Part shown: piece by piece, positions 49,807-58,322 of the stretch
Layout: every line of letters starts with the position of its first letter
Position numbering within the stretch: position 1 is the stretch's first letter
NCBI RefSeq assembly: GCF_021497505.1
Contig: NZ_CP069349.1
Span: 521,861-585,860 of the forward strand
Direction of reading: 5' to 3'
Origin: Turicibacter sp. TJ11
Lineage (GTDB): Bacteria; Bacillota_I; Bacilli_A; MOL361; Turicibacteraceae
DNA: 64,000 bases
Notes under the pieces: generated by a model
What the model was told of the DNA's origin: nothing
Databases searched by the model: none
What the model saw: only the letters and a program-made list of their open reading frames with translations
Made by a program: the position numbers and the translations under genes

Positions 49807-50571
49807 ATGGAACCTGAATTTTTAGACTTAATTAAAACGTTTGAAAAAGCAGCGAAGCGCCTTGCAACATTAGACTCAACCATTTTAAACTTTAAAGATG
49901 TAGTGGAAGGATTACGCCAAAATCTAGATGAATTAGTGGAAATGGTACAATTAGAAGAGATTGTCGAACTATCTGAAAAAGGAAGTCAAAAAATTCAGTC
50001 ACTTCATCAGGAGTTAGATCAGGTGTCATCCGCTTATGAACGATTGCTTGAGGTCGAACAAGTTAAAGAGAACTATGGTCATCGATTGGGGTTAGTTGAA
50101 GAGAAAATCGCTGACTTATCTAAATGTTTCAACCAAAATCTAACACCACAACACATGAGTCATGTAGCGTTAGAAACTCATCAGTTTATCTACTATAAAG
50201 ATCCTCAAACAGGAAATTTAATGATTCAACCAAAAAATGAGTCAACAGATGTTATAACAATTGAAGAGGTAACTGTAAAAAAACTAGTGGCCGAGTCTGG
50301 TATGGTTTTTGCATTAGATGAACAAACCGGTGAGGTAATCACGTTAAATGGTGATGAAATCATGTGTCGTTATGAGTTAAACGCGACAGACTTTTTGGTG
50401 ATTGGCTATGACCTCTATTATTTATCAGAGCAACAATTAATGGTTTTTAATTTGTTAACGTCTCAAAAGCGATTAATTCAAGATGAAGTTATCTCATTTG
50501 AACGATTAATAAATCAGTTGATTTGTTACACCGTTGATAAAACTGTGACATTTATCTCATTAGACAATTAA
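49807..50571 (+). CDS. Coiled-coil plus beta-strand partner protein of helicase operon
   Basis: 254-residue protein of no known family. Residues 1-115 are predicted coiled coil (leucine/acidic heptads, e.g. LRQNLDELVEMVQLEEIVEL). Residues ~125-254 are beta-rich with repeat-like strands resembling propeller blades (FIYYKDPQTGNLMIQ, VFALDEQTGEVITL, DLYYLSEQQLMVFNLLTSQ). No catalytic motif, no signal. The start is 4 bases after the helicase stop, with SD AAGGGTGAGAG inside the helicase 3' end, so co-translation is clear. Probably a structural or sensor partner. Confidence 0.75.
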   Translation: MEPEFLDLIKTFEKAAKRLATLDSTILNFKDVVEGLRQNLDELVEMVQLEEIVELSEKGSQKIQSLHQELDQVSSAYERLLEVEQVKENYGHRLGLVEEKIADLSKCFNQNLTPQHMSHVALETHQFIYYKDPQTGNLMIQPKNESTDVITIEEVTVKKLVAESGMVFALDEQTGEVITLNGDEIMCRYELNATDFLVIGYDLYYLSEQQLMVFNLLTSQKRLIQDEVISFERLINQLICYTVDKTVTFISLDN

Positions 50572-50613
50572 AAAGGCAGAGTGGATGAATGTCTCCACTG
50601 TGCCTTTTTTTAT
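50570..50613 (+). terminator. Terminator of helicase operon
   Basis: AAAAAGGCA-g-AGTGGA / TCCACT-g-TGCCTTTTT stem and T run. Confidence 0.9.
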
Positions 50614-50695
50614 TGAAGAAAATTTCAAAAAAGAGATGATTAATTTTTAGAATCAGTTAAAAAATGACTCACTATAGGGATTATAAAGAGGAATC

Positions 50696-50833
50696 TTGGA
50701 AACAACAGACTGGTTAAGGCGATTTAACACAGTAAAAAATTATCATCCATATGAACGACTTCCTATAAATAACTGTTATATTTCGTGTTATGACTACTTA
50801 ATGACTTGGGCGAAAAGTAGTCAAACAAAATAA
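50696..50833 (+). pseudogene. Possible relic of helicase C-terminal sequence
   Basis: A frame without SD reads ETTDWLRRFNTVKNYHPYER and runs to a stop near 50833. The 18 bases 50710-50727 are identical to 49704-49721 in the helicase 3' end, giving the shared peptide WLRRFN. This could be a remnant of a duplicated segment or chance. Confidence 0.25.
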
Positions 50834-50868
50834 AAGATGACGGTCGTTAGTGATCACCGTCATCTTTT
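50832..50868. terminator. Terminator of AIM24 gene (minus strand)
   Basis: AAAAGATGACGGT / ACCGTCATCTTTT stem with an 11-base loop, 21 bases past the minus-strand stop. Confidence 0.88.
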
Positions 50869-50889
50869 TCGTCAAACGATATGAGTTTT

Positions 50890-51573
50890 TTAGTTTCCGC
50901 TTGTTGGGATATAAGGAATTAATCGAGTGGCTACATTTTGCATCGTTAAGGTTTGTAAATAAACCGTTCCTGGACCGGTTAGTTTCGTTAAAAATAATCC
51001 TTCGCCACCGAAGAAAATATTTTTAAAGCCTTTGACTGTTTCAATTTCATATCGAACACTTCGATTAAAGGCAACGACATTTCCAGTATCGACTTTAATG
51101 ACCTCACCCGCTGCTAACTCACGCTTCACAACACTTCCCGCTGCTTCTAAAAAGACTTTTCCTTCACCACTAATTCGTTGTAAAATGAATCCTTCACCGC
51201 CAAATAATCCAGCAGAAAACTTTTTAGTCCATTCCACATTTAAATGAATACTTGGTTCACCGACTAAAAAGGAACTTTTTTGACAAATCCATTCTTCTCC
51301 TTTGTGAAGATCAAATTCTAAAATTTGACCTGGAAACGTTGAAGCAAATACAATTTCTTGATTCGGTGCGGTAGCAGTATAGGTTGCCATAAATAATGAC
51401 TCACCCGAAAACATACGCCCGATGCCTTTCATGAGGCCGCCTTTTAAATTCGTCTCCATTTTGATTTGCTCATCCATCCAAGCCATTCCGCCAGATTGTG
51501 TATACACACTTTCTCCTTGATCGAGTGTAATCGATACCCCAGGTAAGTCATTTCCAAATACATCACACTTCAT
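50890..51573 (-). CDS. AIM24/TIGR00266 family protein
   Basis: 227-residue AIM24-type protein, a double-stranded beta-helix fold of unknown biochemical role. Typical elements: GESVYTQSGGMAWMDEQI, GGLMKGIGRMFSGESLFMATY, KKFSAGLFGGEGFILQRISG and KNIFFGGEGLFLTKLTGPG, with paired FGGEG loops. No signal peptide; cytoplasmic. It lies 50 bases downstream of the DUF3810 gene on the same strand and may be cotranscribed. SD GGAGGG. Confidence 0.88.
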   Translation of the reverse strand: MKCDVFGNDLPGVSITLDQGESVYTQSGGMAWMDEQIKMETNLKGGLMKGIGRMFSGESLFMATYTATAPNQEIVFASTFPGQILEFDLHKGEEWICQKSSFLVGEPSIHLNVEWTKKFSAGLFGGEGFILQRISGEGKVFLEAAGSVVKRELAAGEVIKVDTGNVVAFNRSVRYEIETVKGFKNIFFGGEGLFLTKLTGPGTVYLQTLTMQNVATRLIPYIPTSGN

Positions 51574-51623
51574 TCTATCCCTCCTTAAATTTAAAATACC
51601 ATATTTCTATTGTTTTGCCTATG

Positions 51624-52715
51624 TTATTTTATAGGCTGATAATAATCTAGTAATAAATCAACGACACGTCCATAGCTTTGCATGCCATCTGAAACGCCGT
51701 TAAAGGTTAAATAAGATTGATTCATTGATTGAAAGGTTTCCTCAACTTTTCCCTCATACTGAGACCAAAAGGCTGTTACGTAACGAAGGTCGCGTCGAAC
51801 GGATTCATCGAGTTGTTCATTTAACTGAATTAGCATTTCACGATCGACCTTTGCGAGGGCAACGTTTGTATAACTTAAAGCTGATAAATACCCAGCATAA
51901 ATAAAATCGGCATCTGGGTGTGAAAGACACGTGATAAAGGCAATGAAATTAGCTTCATTTTCATGTGCATATCCTCTTTGATGTGCCATTTCGTGCATGG
52001 TAGTAAAAAGAAGCGTTGAATCAGGAGTTGCAATATTGACATTAGCCTCTGCCGTAAACGGGGAGTAAATACCGGTAATATTCGTGTAGTTTAACCAGTT
52101 AGACGCTAAGATAGGTTTAGGGTCTCCATAATTTCCGCTTAAAACAGGATAAGTTTTAGAAGCTTCCACGTAGCCCAAAGAAGCTCGTTTAAAAACACCA
52201 CGATAATCAGTGAAAGCTTTAAAAACACCATCCTCATTTTCATCAACTAATGGGCGGACTTCATTAGCCATCTCCATTAAATGAGTATAAAGTTCAATTA
52301 ATTCTTCCTTTGAATGTGTCGTCGTGCTCAAAGAAAACCTCGTTTCTAACGAAGCCCGATGATAATTCATTCCCCAAAAAAGAAGAAAGATGAGATAACC
52401 GATTGAAAAAGCTGTCATGAGTTGAAGGAAACCTTTAATGAATAAGGTGAGTCGTTGATGAGGATGATGAATGATTTGGAAAAGATAATAAAGAAAGGTA
52501 ATTAGCAAAGTCAATACTGCCAAATAAATGAAACATTCAAACAAAGAAAAAGGAATGAGGCCTGTGAGCTGACTAAATCGTTGAATGAATGCTTGATTCC
52601 AACCGGTCGAGTAAGACGTTTCAATAAACATTCGATCAATAGGGTAAAAACGAGTGATTACATAACAACAACCAGCTAAAACGATGAGTAATAATTGAAT
52701 ACTAAGTTTTCTCAT
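51624..52715 (-). CDS. DUF3810 putative membrane metallopeptidase
   Basis: 363-residue protein. Three N-terminal membrane helices (residues ~5-25, 55-80, 95-115) are followed by a soluble domain with zinc-protease motif MHEMAHQRGYAHENEANFIA (HExxH plus downstream Glu). FWGMNYHRASLE and the GIYSPFTAEANVN segment are typical of DUF3810. The membrane topology places the HExxH domain outside or at the membrane face. Substrate unknown. SD GAGAGG. Confidence 0.87.
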   Translation of the reverse strand: MRKLSIQLLLIVLAGCCYVITRFYPIDRMFIETSYSTGWNQAFIQRFSQLTGLIPFSLFECFIYLAVLTLLITFLYYLFQIIHHPHQRLTLFIKGFLQLMTAFSIGYLIFLLFWGMNYHRASLETRFSLSTTTHSKEELIELYTHLMEMANEVRPLVDENEDGVFKAFTDYRGVFKRASLGYVEASKTYPVLSGNYGDPKPILASNWLNYTNITGIYSPFTAEANVNIATPDSTLLFTTMHEMAHQRGYAHENEANFIAFITCLSHPDADFIYAGYLSALSYTNVALAKVDREMLIQLNEQLDESVRRDLRYVTAFWSQYEGKVEETFQSMNQSYLTFNGVSDGMQSYGRVVDLLLDYYQPIK

Positions 52716-52788
52716 AAAACCTCTCCTCTTTTAAAGCTAAAGTTATTATAACAAATAGAGAGAGGGCGTTCTAGTTCATATCCAAACT

Positions 52789-52816
52789 TTGGGAGTATAG
52801 AGTTTAGTGTTATATT
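52789..52816 (+). promoter_or_regulatory. Promoter candidate of small RNA
   Basis: TTGGGA and TATATT spaced 16 bases, directly upstream of the structured segment. Confidence 0.4.
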
Positions 52817-52822
52817 TTTCAT

Positions 52823-52913
52823 GAATTGTATAGAAACACTTAACTAGAGTGTGTTCATCAAACTATACTAGCACCAAAATGTTAGGTCAGTTGAACTGGT
52901 CTAACATTTTTTA
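52823..52913 (+). ncRNA. Candidate small RNA or attenuated leader upstream of ade
   Basis: GTATAG (52828-52833) pairs with CTATAC (52863-52868) around a hairpin AACAC/GTGTT; a 15-bp terminator hairpin follows at 52877-52913. About 90 bases in all. It precedes ade by ~180 bases, so it could be an independent sRNA or an attenuator. It does not match the purine riboswitch core. Confidence 0.35.
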
Positions 52914-52915
52914 TT
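52877..52915 (+). terminator. Rho-independent terminator of candidate small RNA
   Basis: AAAATGTTAGGTCAG and CTGGTCTAACATTTT pair with two wobble pairs around loop TTGAA; T run follows. Confidence 0.8.
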
Positions 52916-53091
52916 TGATTAACAAGGGTGTTATCTTACTAGAGTTCATCCGTAATCATTTTCTTGACTGAAAACATTGATGTTATCCAATCAAACTAAT
53001 CAAATTAGAAAAATAGAAAAAATAGTATAAAATAGTAGACTTTTGCCGCAAGATATGATTGAATAATATAAAACTTCAAGAGGTGAGGAAG

Positions 53092-54837
53092 ATGAAAGAG
53101 AATTTAAATGAGTTAAAAAAGCGCATTGAATGTGCATCAAATCAGCAACAACCATCTTTAGTCATAAAGAATGTCACGATTATTGATGTTTTTCAAAATG
53201 ATCGTTTTGTGGCAGATGTTGCTGTTGAATCAGGCTATATTGTTGGGATTGGAACATATAGTGGAAAGGAAGAAATCGATGGAACAGGGAAGTATATTTG
53301 CCCAGGTTTAATTGATGCGCACGCTCATATTGAATCCTCACTTGTTTCACCACGAGAGTATTATAAAGAAGCTTTAAAGCATGGAATTACATCAATGATT
53401 ACAGATCCGCATGAAATTGCTAATGTTTTAGGGGTTAAAGGGATTGAATTGATGTTACATTTAACAAAAGAGATTCCCTTTGATATGTACGTGATGCTTC
53501 CATCATGTGTTCCTGCAACAACGTTTGAACACTCAGGAGCGACATTACTTGCTAAAGATTTAAAGCCACTGTATCATCATGAAAAAGTAATTGGGTTAGC
53601 AGAAGTCATGAATTTTCCAGCCGTTTTAAATGGTGAGAAAGACATGTTACAAAAATTATTAGACGCTTCAACACTCGGTCATCAAATTGATGGACATGGG
53701 GCTGGATTTGATTTGAATCAATTAAATGCGTATCTAACAGCGGGAATTTTAACCGATCATGAATGTCATACTGCCCAAGAAGTGATTGACCGATTACGAC
53801 GTGGAATGTATGTCTTAATGCGAGAAGGAAGCGTCGCTAAAAATTTAAAAGATTTAATTCAAGTGGCGAGTCTTGCAAATAGTCGTCGAATTTGTTTTTG
53901 TACTGATGACAAGCACATTGATGATCTAATTAAAGAGGGAAGTATTGATCAAGCAATTAAGTTAGCCGTTCATAGTGGATTGAAAATTGAAACAGCCATC
54001 CAGATGAGTACGTTAAATACAGCAGAGTGTTATCAACTGAAACATAAAGGAGCGATTGCGCCTGGATTTATAGCCGACTTTATTCTTCTTGATGACTTAG
54101 AAACGTTTAACATTCATGCGGTATATAAAAACGGAACTTGTGTGGTTCATGAAAATAAGCTTTTAATTGATGATCTCCCAATGCAAGTTCCAATGATGGT
54201 AGAAAACAGTGTTCATTTACCAAAGGATTTAAACGTTACATCCTTCGAAATTTCTTCAAAAGATTGTAACGTCTTAAATGTCATTGAGTTAATTCCTAAT
54301 AAATTAGAAACGATTCATCGTCAGTATGCACTAACGGATTTGAACATGACGGATCAAGTTCACTCATCAGTCGAGCACGATTTATTAAAGGTAGCGGTGA
54401 TTGAACGTCATCACTTCACTGGAAATATTGGACTTGGGATGTTAAAAGGATTAAAACTACAAGCTGGAGCCATTGCGACTACGATTTCTCATGATTCACA
54501 TAACTTAATTGTCTGTGGGGTGAGTGATGAAGAGATGCTGTTTGCAGCTAAAACGCTTGAAGCCATTAAAGGGGGAATTGTTGTTGTTAAAGATCAAAAA
54601 GTCTTGGCACAAATTCCACTTGAAATTGCAGGGTTAATCACCGCTCGTTCATGTGATGAAGTGGTTCAAGAGCTTCATCATCTTCATGAAGCCTTAGAAT
54701 GCTTATCACCACAGCTCAACTTTAATCCGTTTTTAACTCTTTCGTTTTTAACGCTTCCAGTCATTCCAACGCTTAAATTGACGGATAAAGGATTATTTGA
54801 TGTCAATCGTTTTGAGTTTATTTCAGTCACCGCCTAG
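53092..54837 (+). CDS. ade: Adenine deaminase
   Basis: 581-residue amidohydrolase-superfamily adenine deaminase (AdeC type) converting adenine to hypoxanthine and ammonia. Metal motifs: CPGLIDAHAHIESSLVSPRE (His-x-His), TDPHEIANVLG, GHQIDGHGAG, TDHECH and CTDDKHIDD (catalytic Asp). The C-terminal AdeC domain has HHFTGNIGLGMLKG and TTISHDSHNLIV. The ATG at 53092 follows GAGGTGAGG; the in-frame extension to 53059 includes the SD. Monocistronic; part of purine salvage with the phosphorylase at 29684. Confidence 0.94.
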   Translation: MKENLNELKKRIECASNQQQPSLVIKNVTIIDVFQNDRFVADVAVESGYIVGIGTYSGKEEIDGTGKYICPGLIDAHAHIESSLVSPREYYKEALKHGITSMITDPHEIANVLGVKGIELMLHLTKEIPFDMYVMLPSCVPATTFEHSGATLLAKDLKPLYHHEKVIGLAEVMNFPAVLNGEKDMLQKLLDASTLGHQIDGHGAGFDLNQLNAYLTAGILTDHECHTAQEVIDRLRRGMYVLMREGSVAKNLKDLIQVASLANSRRICFCTDDKHIDDLIKEGSIDQAIKLAVHSGLKIETAIQMSTLNTAECYQLKHKGAIAPGFIADFILLDDLETFNIHAVYKNGTCVVHENKLLIDDLPMQVPMMVENSVHLPKDLNVTSFEISSKDCNVLNVIELIPNKLETIHRQYALTDLNMTDQVHSSVEHDLLKVAVIERHHFTGNIGLGMLKGLKLQAGAIATTISHDSHNLIVCGVSDEEMLFAAKTLEAIKGGIVVVKDQKVLAQIPLEIAGLITARSCDEVVQELHHLHEALECLSPQLNFNPFLTLSFLTLPVIPTLKLTDKGLFDVNRFEFISVTA

Positions 54838-54956
54838 TCACCGTTCACATTTTTAGACGACTCACATATAATAAACTATCAAATCAAAACACAAAAAGTG
54901 ATGGGAGAGTCTCGAATAGGCATACCCTCCAAATTTAGTAGAGGGGATGAAAGATC

Positions 54957-55382
54957 ATGGCTATTAATCGAGTGGAAGTGCTTGTTTTAAATCATAGCCA
55001 AAAAGCAGTCGAAAAGTTTGGTCGAAATAGCTCTGCTGTTCGTTATTATCAAGAAGAGGAGAGCAGTGAGTTAGTGAATGATTTATATCAACATTGGTTT
55101 GGGATTAATGAAGCCTGTATTGTTGCACATCATATGGCAACGATTAGTGATGAAGATGATGAAGTTAATGTCGTCGTCGCCGTTAATCATTTAAATTCAA
55201 GCGCCTCTTATGAGGTGAAAAAGTTAAAGGGCAAACGATTACGTTATGTTTTTATCTTCTTTGATAAAGAAGAAGTTGAAGCAAGAACCTATGTTTATGA
55301 AACATTAAAACCTTTATTACTGCAAAATAAAATTCAACCTGTTTCAGTAGAAATTGACTATCATAATGTTATTTTTTATTAG
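54957..55382 (+). CDS. Hypothetical protein, 141 aa
   Basis: Unrecognised soluble alpha/beta protein. N-terminus RVEVLVLNHSQKAVEKFG; middle acidic IVAHHMATISDEDDEVNVVV; C-terminus RYVFIFFDKEEVEARTYVYE. The His-His pair and acidic cluster might bind metal, without proof. SD GAGGGGA 9 bases upstream, own terminator downstream. Confidence 0.6.
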   Translation: MAINRVEVLVLNHSQKAVEKFGRNSSAVRYYQEEESSELVNDLYQHWFGINEACIVAHHMATISDEDDEVNVVVAVNHLNSSASYEVKKLKGKRLRYVFIFFDKEEVEARTYVYETLKPLLLQNKIQPVSVEIDYHNVIFY

Positions 55383-55385
55383 ATC

Positions 55386-55412
55386 AAGGAGAGCCTGCTC
55401 TCCTTTTTTTTG
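55386..55412 (+). terminator. Terminator of 141-aa gene
   Basis: AAGGAGAGC-ct-GCTCTCCTT and eight Ts. Confidence 0.9.
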
Positions 55413-55506
55413 TGTCAAATTTACAATAACAGTCATGAATTATATAAATCGACAATATAATGAAATGAGATAAACTTTCATCAATTAAATGAATGAGGTG
55501 AAATGG

Positions 55507-56607
55507 ATGATGAACTTTTTAAATAATATGAACTTATTACCTAAAAATTTTATTGTTGCGAATGTGGTAGAAGTTTTAAAAGAAGACCCTGAAAATGGGG
55601 TAGAGAAGTTGTATGAGATGTCTCAGACATTTGTCACTGATCCACAAGTCAAAGCAATTGTAGGGCAAATTAAAGGGTATTACGATACACATCCGTCAAT
55701 TAAGCGATATATTAAGAATATGATTTATAATACGAATAAAACGTGTTTGAACTACTTTTTACAAAATGTTGCAGTTAAAGAATTATGGGAGGGGTTACCT
55801 AAGCGTGAGCAATTATCGGCTCAGTATCGAATCCATATTCCACATGCGATTGTCATTGATCTTGGAATGAATGATAGCTTATCAAGTCAGGGGTGTTCGC
55901 CTCAGTTTGATCCCAATTTAGCGATGCCTTTATCAGAAGTGAATCGTCTCGTATTAGAAGCGAAAGAACTTGGAATTCATCAAATTCTGATAACGGGCGG
56001 TGATCCATTTCTTAACGATAGCTTATTAAAAATGTATGAAAAACATAATGATGTGGAATTTATGGTTTTAACGAATGGAAGTTTACTAAATGACCAACGT
56101 TGTTTGACATTATCTAAACTTGGAAATGTTTTTCCACTGATTCTGCTTGAGGGAAATAAAGAGCAGGTGAGTGAAGCGATTCTAGGATCAGCCTATGAAG
56201 AGATTATGGCTGGATTAGAACGATTAAAATCATACGGTATTTTATTCGGGGCGATAACGCCGGTTAAACGTTCAACTCTTAAGCTCATTTCATCAGATGA
56301 TTTTATCTTACCTTTAATTCGTAAAGGTTCACGATTAAATGCTTATGTTATCACTCACGATGAACCCTTACAACCTCAAGAGTATGAAGAGTTAGAGGCA
56401 CGCGTGTCATTTATTCGTCAAACAAGACCTTATGTGACTTTCTTATTAAGAAGTTCTCAGCCATTTGTTTGTCGCCGCTTAGTGGGGCCATTTTATTTTG
56501 ATTATGAATTAAACGGGCAAAAACAACAAATTCATCTGCCACAAGTCAATGTTCAAAAGAGTCAAAATAAACAACTTCTTCAAGTGTTAAGAGAGATGAA
56601 TAGTTAA
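55507..56607 (+). CDS. Radical-SAM-like protein lacking the iron-sulfur cysteine triad
   Basis: 366 residues. It follows a family of radical SAM proteins with a ~100-residue N-terminal helical domain (LLPKNFIVANVVEVLKEDPE). At the CxxxCxxC position the sequence reads IDLGMNDSLSSQGC: the expected cysteines 123 and 127 are Asp and Ser, and only Cys130 remains. The barrel otherwise looks preserved: ILITGGDPFL (GGEP-like, Glu to Asp), FMVLTNGSLL and YGILFGAITPVK. It probably cannot bind the 4Fe-4S cluster, so it may be a non-catalytic homologue. No frameshift. The ATG at 55507 follows GAGGTG by 6 bases. No adjacent catalytic paralogue. Confidence 0.75.
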   Translation: MMNFLNNMNLLPKNFIVANVVEVLKEDPENGVEKLYEMSQTFVTDPQVKAIVGQIKGYYDTHPSIKRYIKNMIYNTNKTCLNYFLQNVAVKELWEGLPKREQLSAQYRIHIPHAIVIDLGMNDSLSSQGCSPQFDPNLAMPLSEVNRLVLEAKELGIHQILITGGDPFLNDSLLKMYEKHNDVEFMVLTNGSLLNDQRCLTLSKLGNVFPLILLEGNKEQVSEAILGSAYEEIMAGLERLKSYGILFGAITPVKRSTLKLISSDDFILPLIRKGSRLNAYVITHDEPLQPQEYEELEARVSFIRQTRPYVTFLLRSSQPFVCRRLVGPFYFDYELNGQKQQIHLPQVNVQKSQNKQLLQVLREMNS

Positions 56608-56699
56608 AAGGTCTAGTTATACGACTGTTAAAGACGTCATTTTGACAAAGGTTAGTTCGATCACCACGAGAATCTGATTTATTGTTTTAGGACAAATAA

Positions 56700-56732
56700 G
56701 AAAAGCAGCTCTTTGTTAAGAGCTGCTTTTTC
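56700..56732. terminator. Terminator of AGCS symporter (minus strand)
   Basis: AAAAGCAGCTCTT / AAGAGCTGCTTTT stem, loop TGTT, at the minus-strand stop. Confidence 0.9.
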
Positions 56733-58166
56733 TTATTTCCATTCGTCTGCGTTGACTAAACCTTCAATATCAGAAGCTTTAAACACAGGATCTTGAATTC
56801 CTTTTTTCTTTTGATCGATGTAGTTTTGTGAAGCTTTGAAAGCAAATTTTCCTAATAATAAAATAGCAATTAAGTTAACGATAGCCATAAATGACATGAA
56901 TAAATCAGCTAAATTCCAAACGATATCTACTTTTGTTAATGATCCGAAAATAATCATCCCAACGACAATCGCACGATAAGAAACTAACCAGAATTTATTA
57001 GTGCTCATAAATTCAATATTCGATTCACCATAGTAGTAGTTTCCGATAATTGAACTAAAAGCAAATAATAAAATACAAAAAGCAATGAAGTAGTTTCCAA
57101 AGATACCAATTTCAGATGTTAAAGCGGCTTGTGTTAACTGAATCCCTGTTAAGTTTGAATCAGCGTGTGTTCCTGATAATAAGATGACAAAAGCTGTACA
57201 GCTACAAATTAAAATCGTATCTGTAAAAACACCTAATGTTTGAATTAAACCTTGTTTAACTGGGTGAGAGACTTCAGCTGTTGCCGCTGCGTTTGGTGCA
57301 CTCCCCATACCCGCTTCATTTGAGAATAAACCGCGTTTAACCCCTTGGATAAACATGACACCAAAAGCACCTGATGCAAATGAACTAAAATCAAAGGCAT
57401 TTGAAACAATTAATGTAATTACTGAAGGGATTTTTGTGATATTTAAGATAATGACTAAAACAGCCACTAAAACGTAAGCTACTGCTAAAATAGGAACAAT
57501 GACTTCTGAAACTTTAGCGATACGTTGTACCCCACCAAAGATGATCACAGCTGTGAAGATGGCTAAGATAATTCCGACGATTAATTTATCTGCTCCAAAG
57601 GCTGTTTGGAACGCTTCTGTAATCGTATTGGCTTGAACGGCATTAAACACGAATCCAAACGTAATTGTAATTAAAATTGAGAACAGAAGTCCTAACCAAC
57701 GTTTATTTAATCCTTTTTCAATGTAGTAAGCAGGTCCTCCACGATAACCACCTGATTCATCTTTTACTTTATAAATTTGCGCTAGCGTACTTTCAACAAA
57801 ACTCGAAGCACCACCGATTAAAGCAATGACCCACATCCAAAACACAGATCCTGGACCACCGACTGCGATGGCTAAAGCAACCCCAGCGATATTTCCTGTT
57901 CCAACACGTGAAGCGGTACTAATACAAAAGGCTTGAAAAGAAGAGACTTTTCCATCTTTTGTTGAACTCCCAACACCGTCTCCTAATAAACGAATCATTT
58001 CTTTCATCATTCTAAATTGGACAAAGTTTGTTTTAAATGTAAAATAAAACCCTGCAATTAAAAGTAAAACAATTAATAAGTAAGTTCCGATGTACGTGTT
58101 TCCGAAACTAATGATGTTACTTAAAACATCCAAAATCTTGCTACCCATAAGCGTTAAATTTTCCAT
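56733..58166 (-). CDS. Alanine/glycine:cation symporter (AGCS family)
   Basis: 477-residue sodium-coupled amino-acid symporter with about eleven helices. Signatures: FQAFCISTASRVGTGNIAGV, GGPGSVFWMWVIALIGGASS, YRGGPAYYIEKGL and GLFSNEAGMGSAPNAAATAE, all diagnostic of AGCS. Imports alanine or glycine with Na+. SD GGAGG. With aspartate decarboxylase producing alanine elsewhere in the window, an amino-acid link is possible but unproven. Confidence 0.93.
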   Translation of the reverse strand: MENLTLMGSKILDVLSNIISFGNTYIGTYLLIVLLLIAGFYFTFKTNFVQFRMMKEMIRLLGDGVGSSTKDGKVSSFQAFCISTASRVGTGNIAGVALAIAVGGPGSVFWMWVIALIGGASSFVESTLAQIYKVKDESGGYRGGPAYYIEKGLNKRWLGLLFSILITITFGFVFNAVQANTITEAFQTAFGADKLIVGIILAIFTAVIIFGGVQRIAKVSEVIVPILAVAYVLVAVLVIILNITKIPSVITLIVSNAFDFSSFASGAFGVMFIQGVKRGLFSNEAGMGSAPNAAATAEVSHPVKQGLIQTLGVFTDTILICSCTAFVILLSGTHADSNLTGIQLTQAALTSEIGIFGNYFIAFCILLFAFSSIIGNYYYGESNIEFMSTNKFWLVSYRAIVVGMIIFGSLTKVDIVWNLADLFMSFMAIVNLIAILLLGKFAFKASQNYIDQKKKGIQDPVFKASDIEGLVNADEWK

Positions 58167-58285
58167 AATGTCCTCCTTCTTACTCTACATCCTCGTCATA
58201 TTTTGACACTCCGTGTTTAAGTATAGCTTAAAATTAGGATAAATGGAATAAAAACACAGAAATTAGAAAAAATTGGTAATTTAAA

Positions 58286-58318
58286 AAAGACCTTTAAGTA
58301 GAGGACTTAAAGGTCAAT
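58286..58318. terminator. Terminator of 138-aa gene (minus strand)
   Basis: GACCTTTAAGT / ACTTAAAGGTC stem; the T run lies on the minus-strand side. Confidence 0.85.
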
Positions 58319-58322
58319 CAAA

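Larger units (their letters stand above)
52716..53091. other. Region between DUF3810 gene and ade
   Basis: 376 bases with no protein gene. Contains a candidate small RNA unit (52789-52913) with promoter and terminator. The ade promoter is probably near the TATAAA at 53025-53035. Confidence 0.5.

Noticed and set aside
52740-52920. Purine riboswitch before adenine deaminase
   Set aside because: The conserved core of the purine riboswitch was not found; kept only as an unclassified structured RNA.
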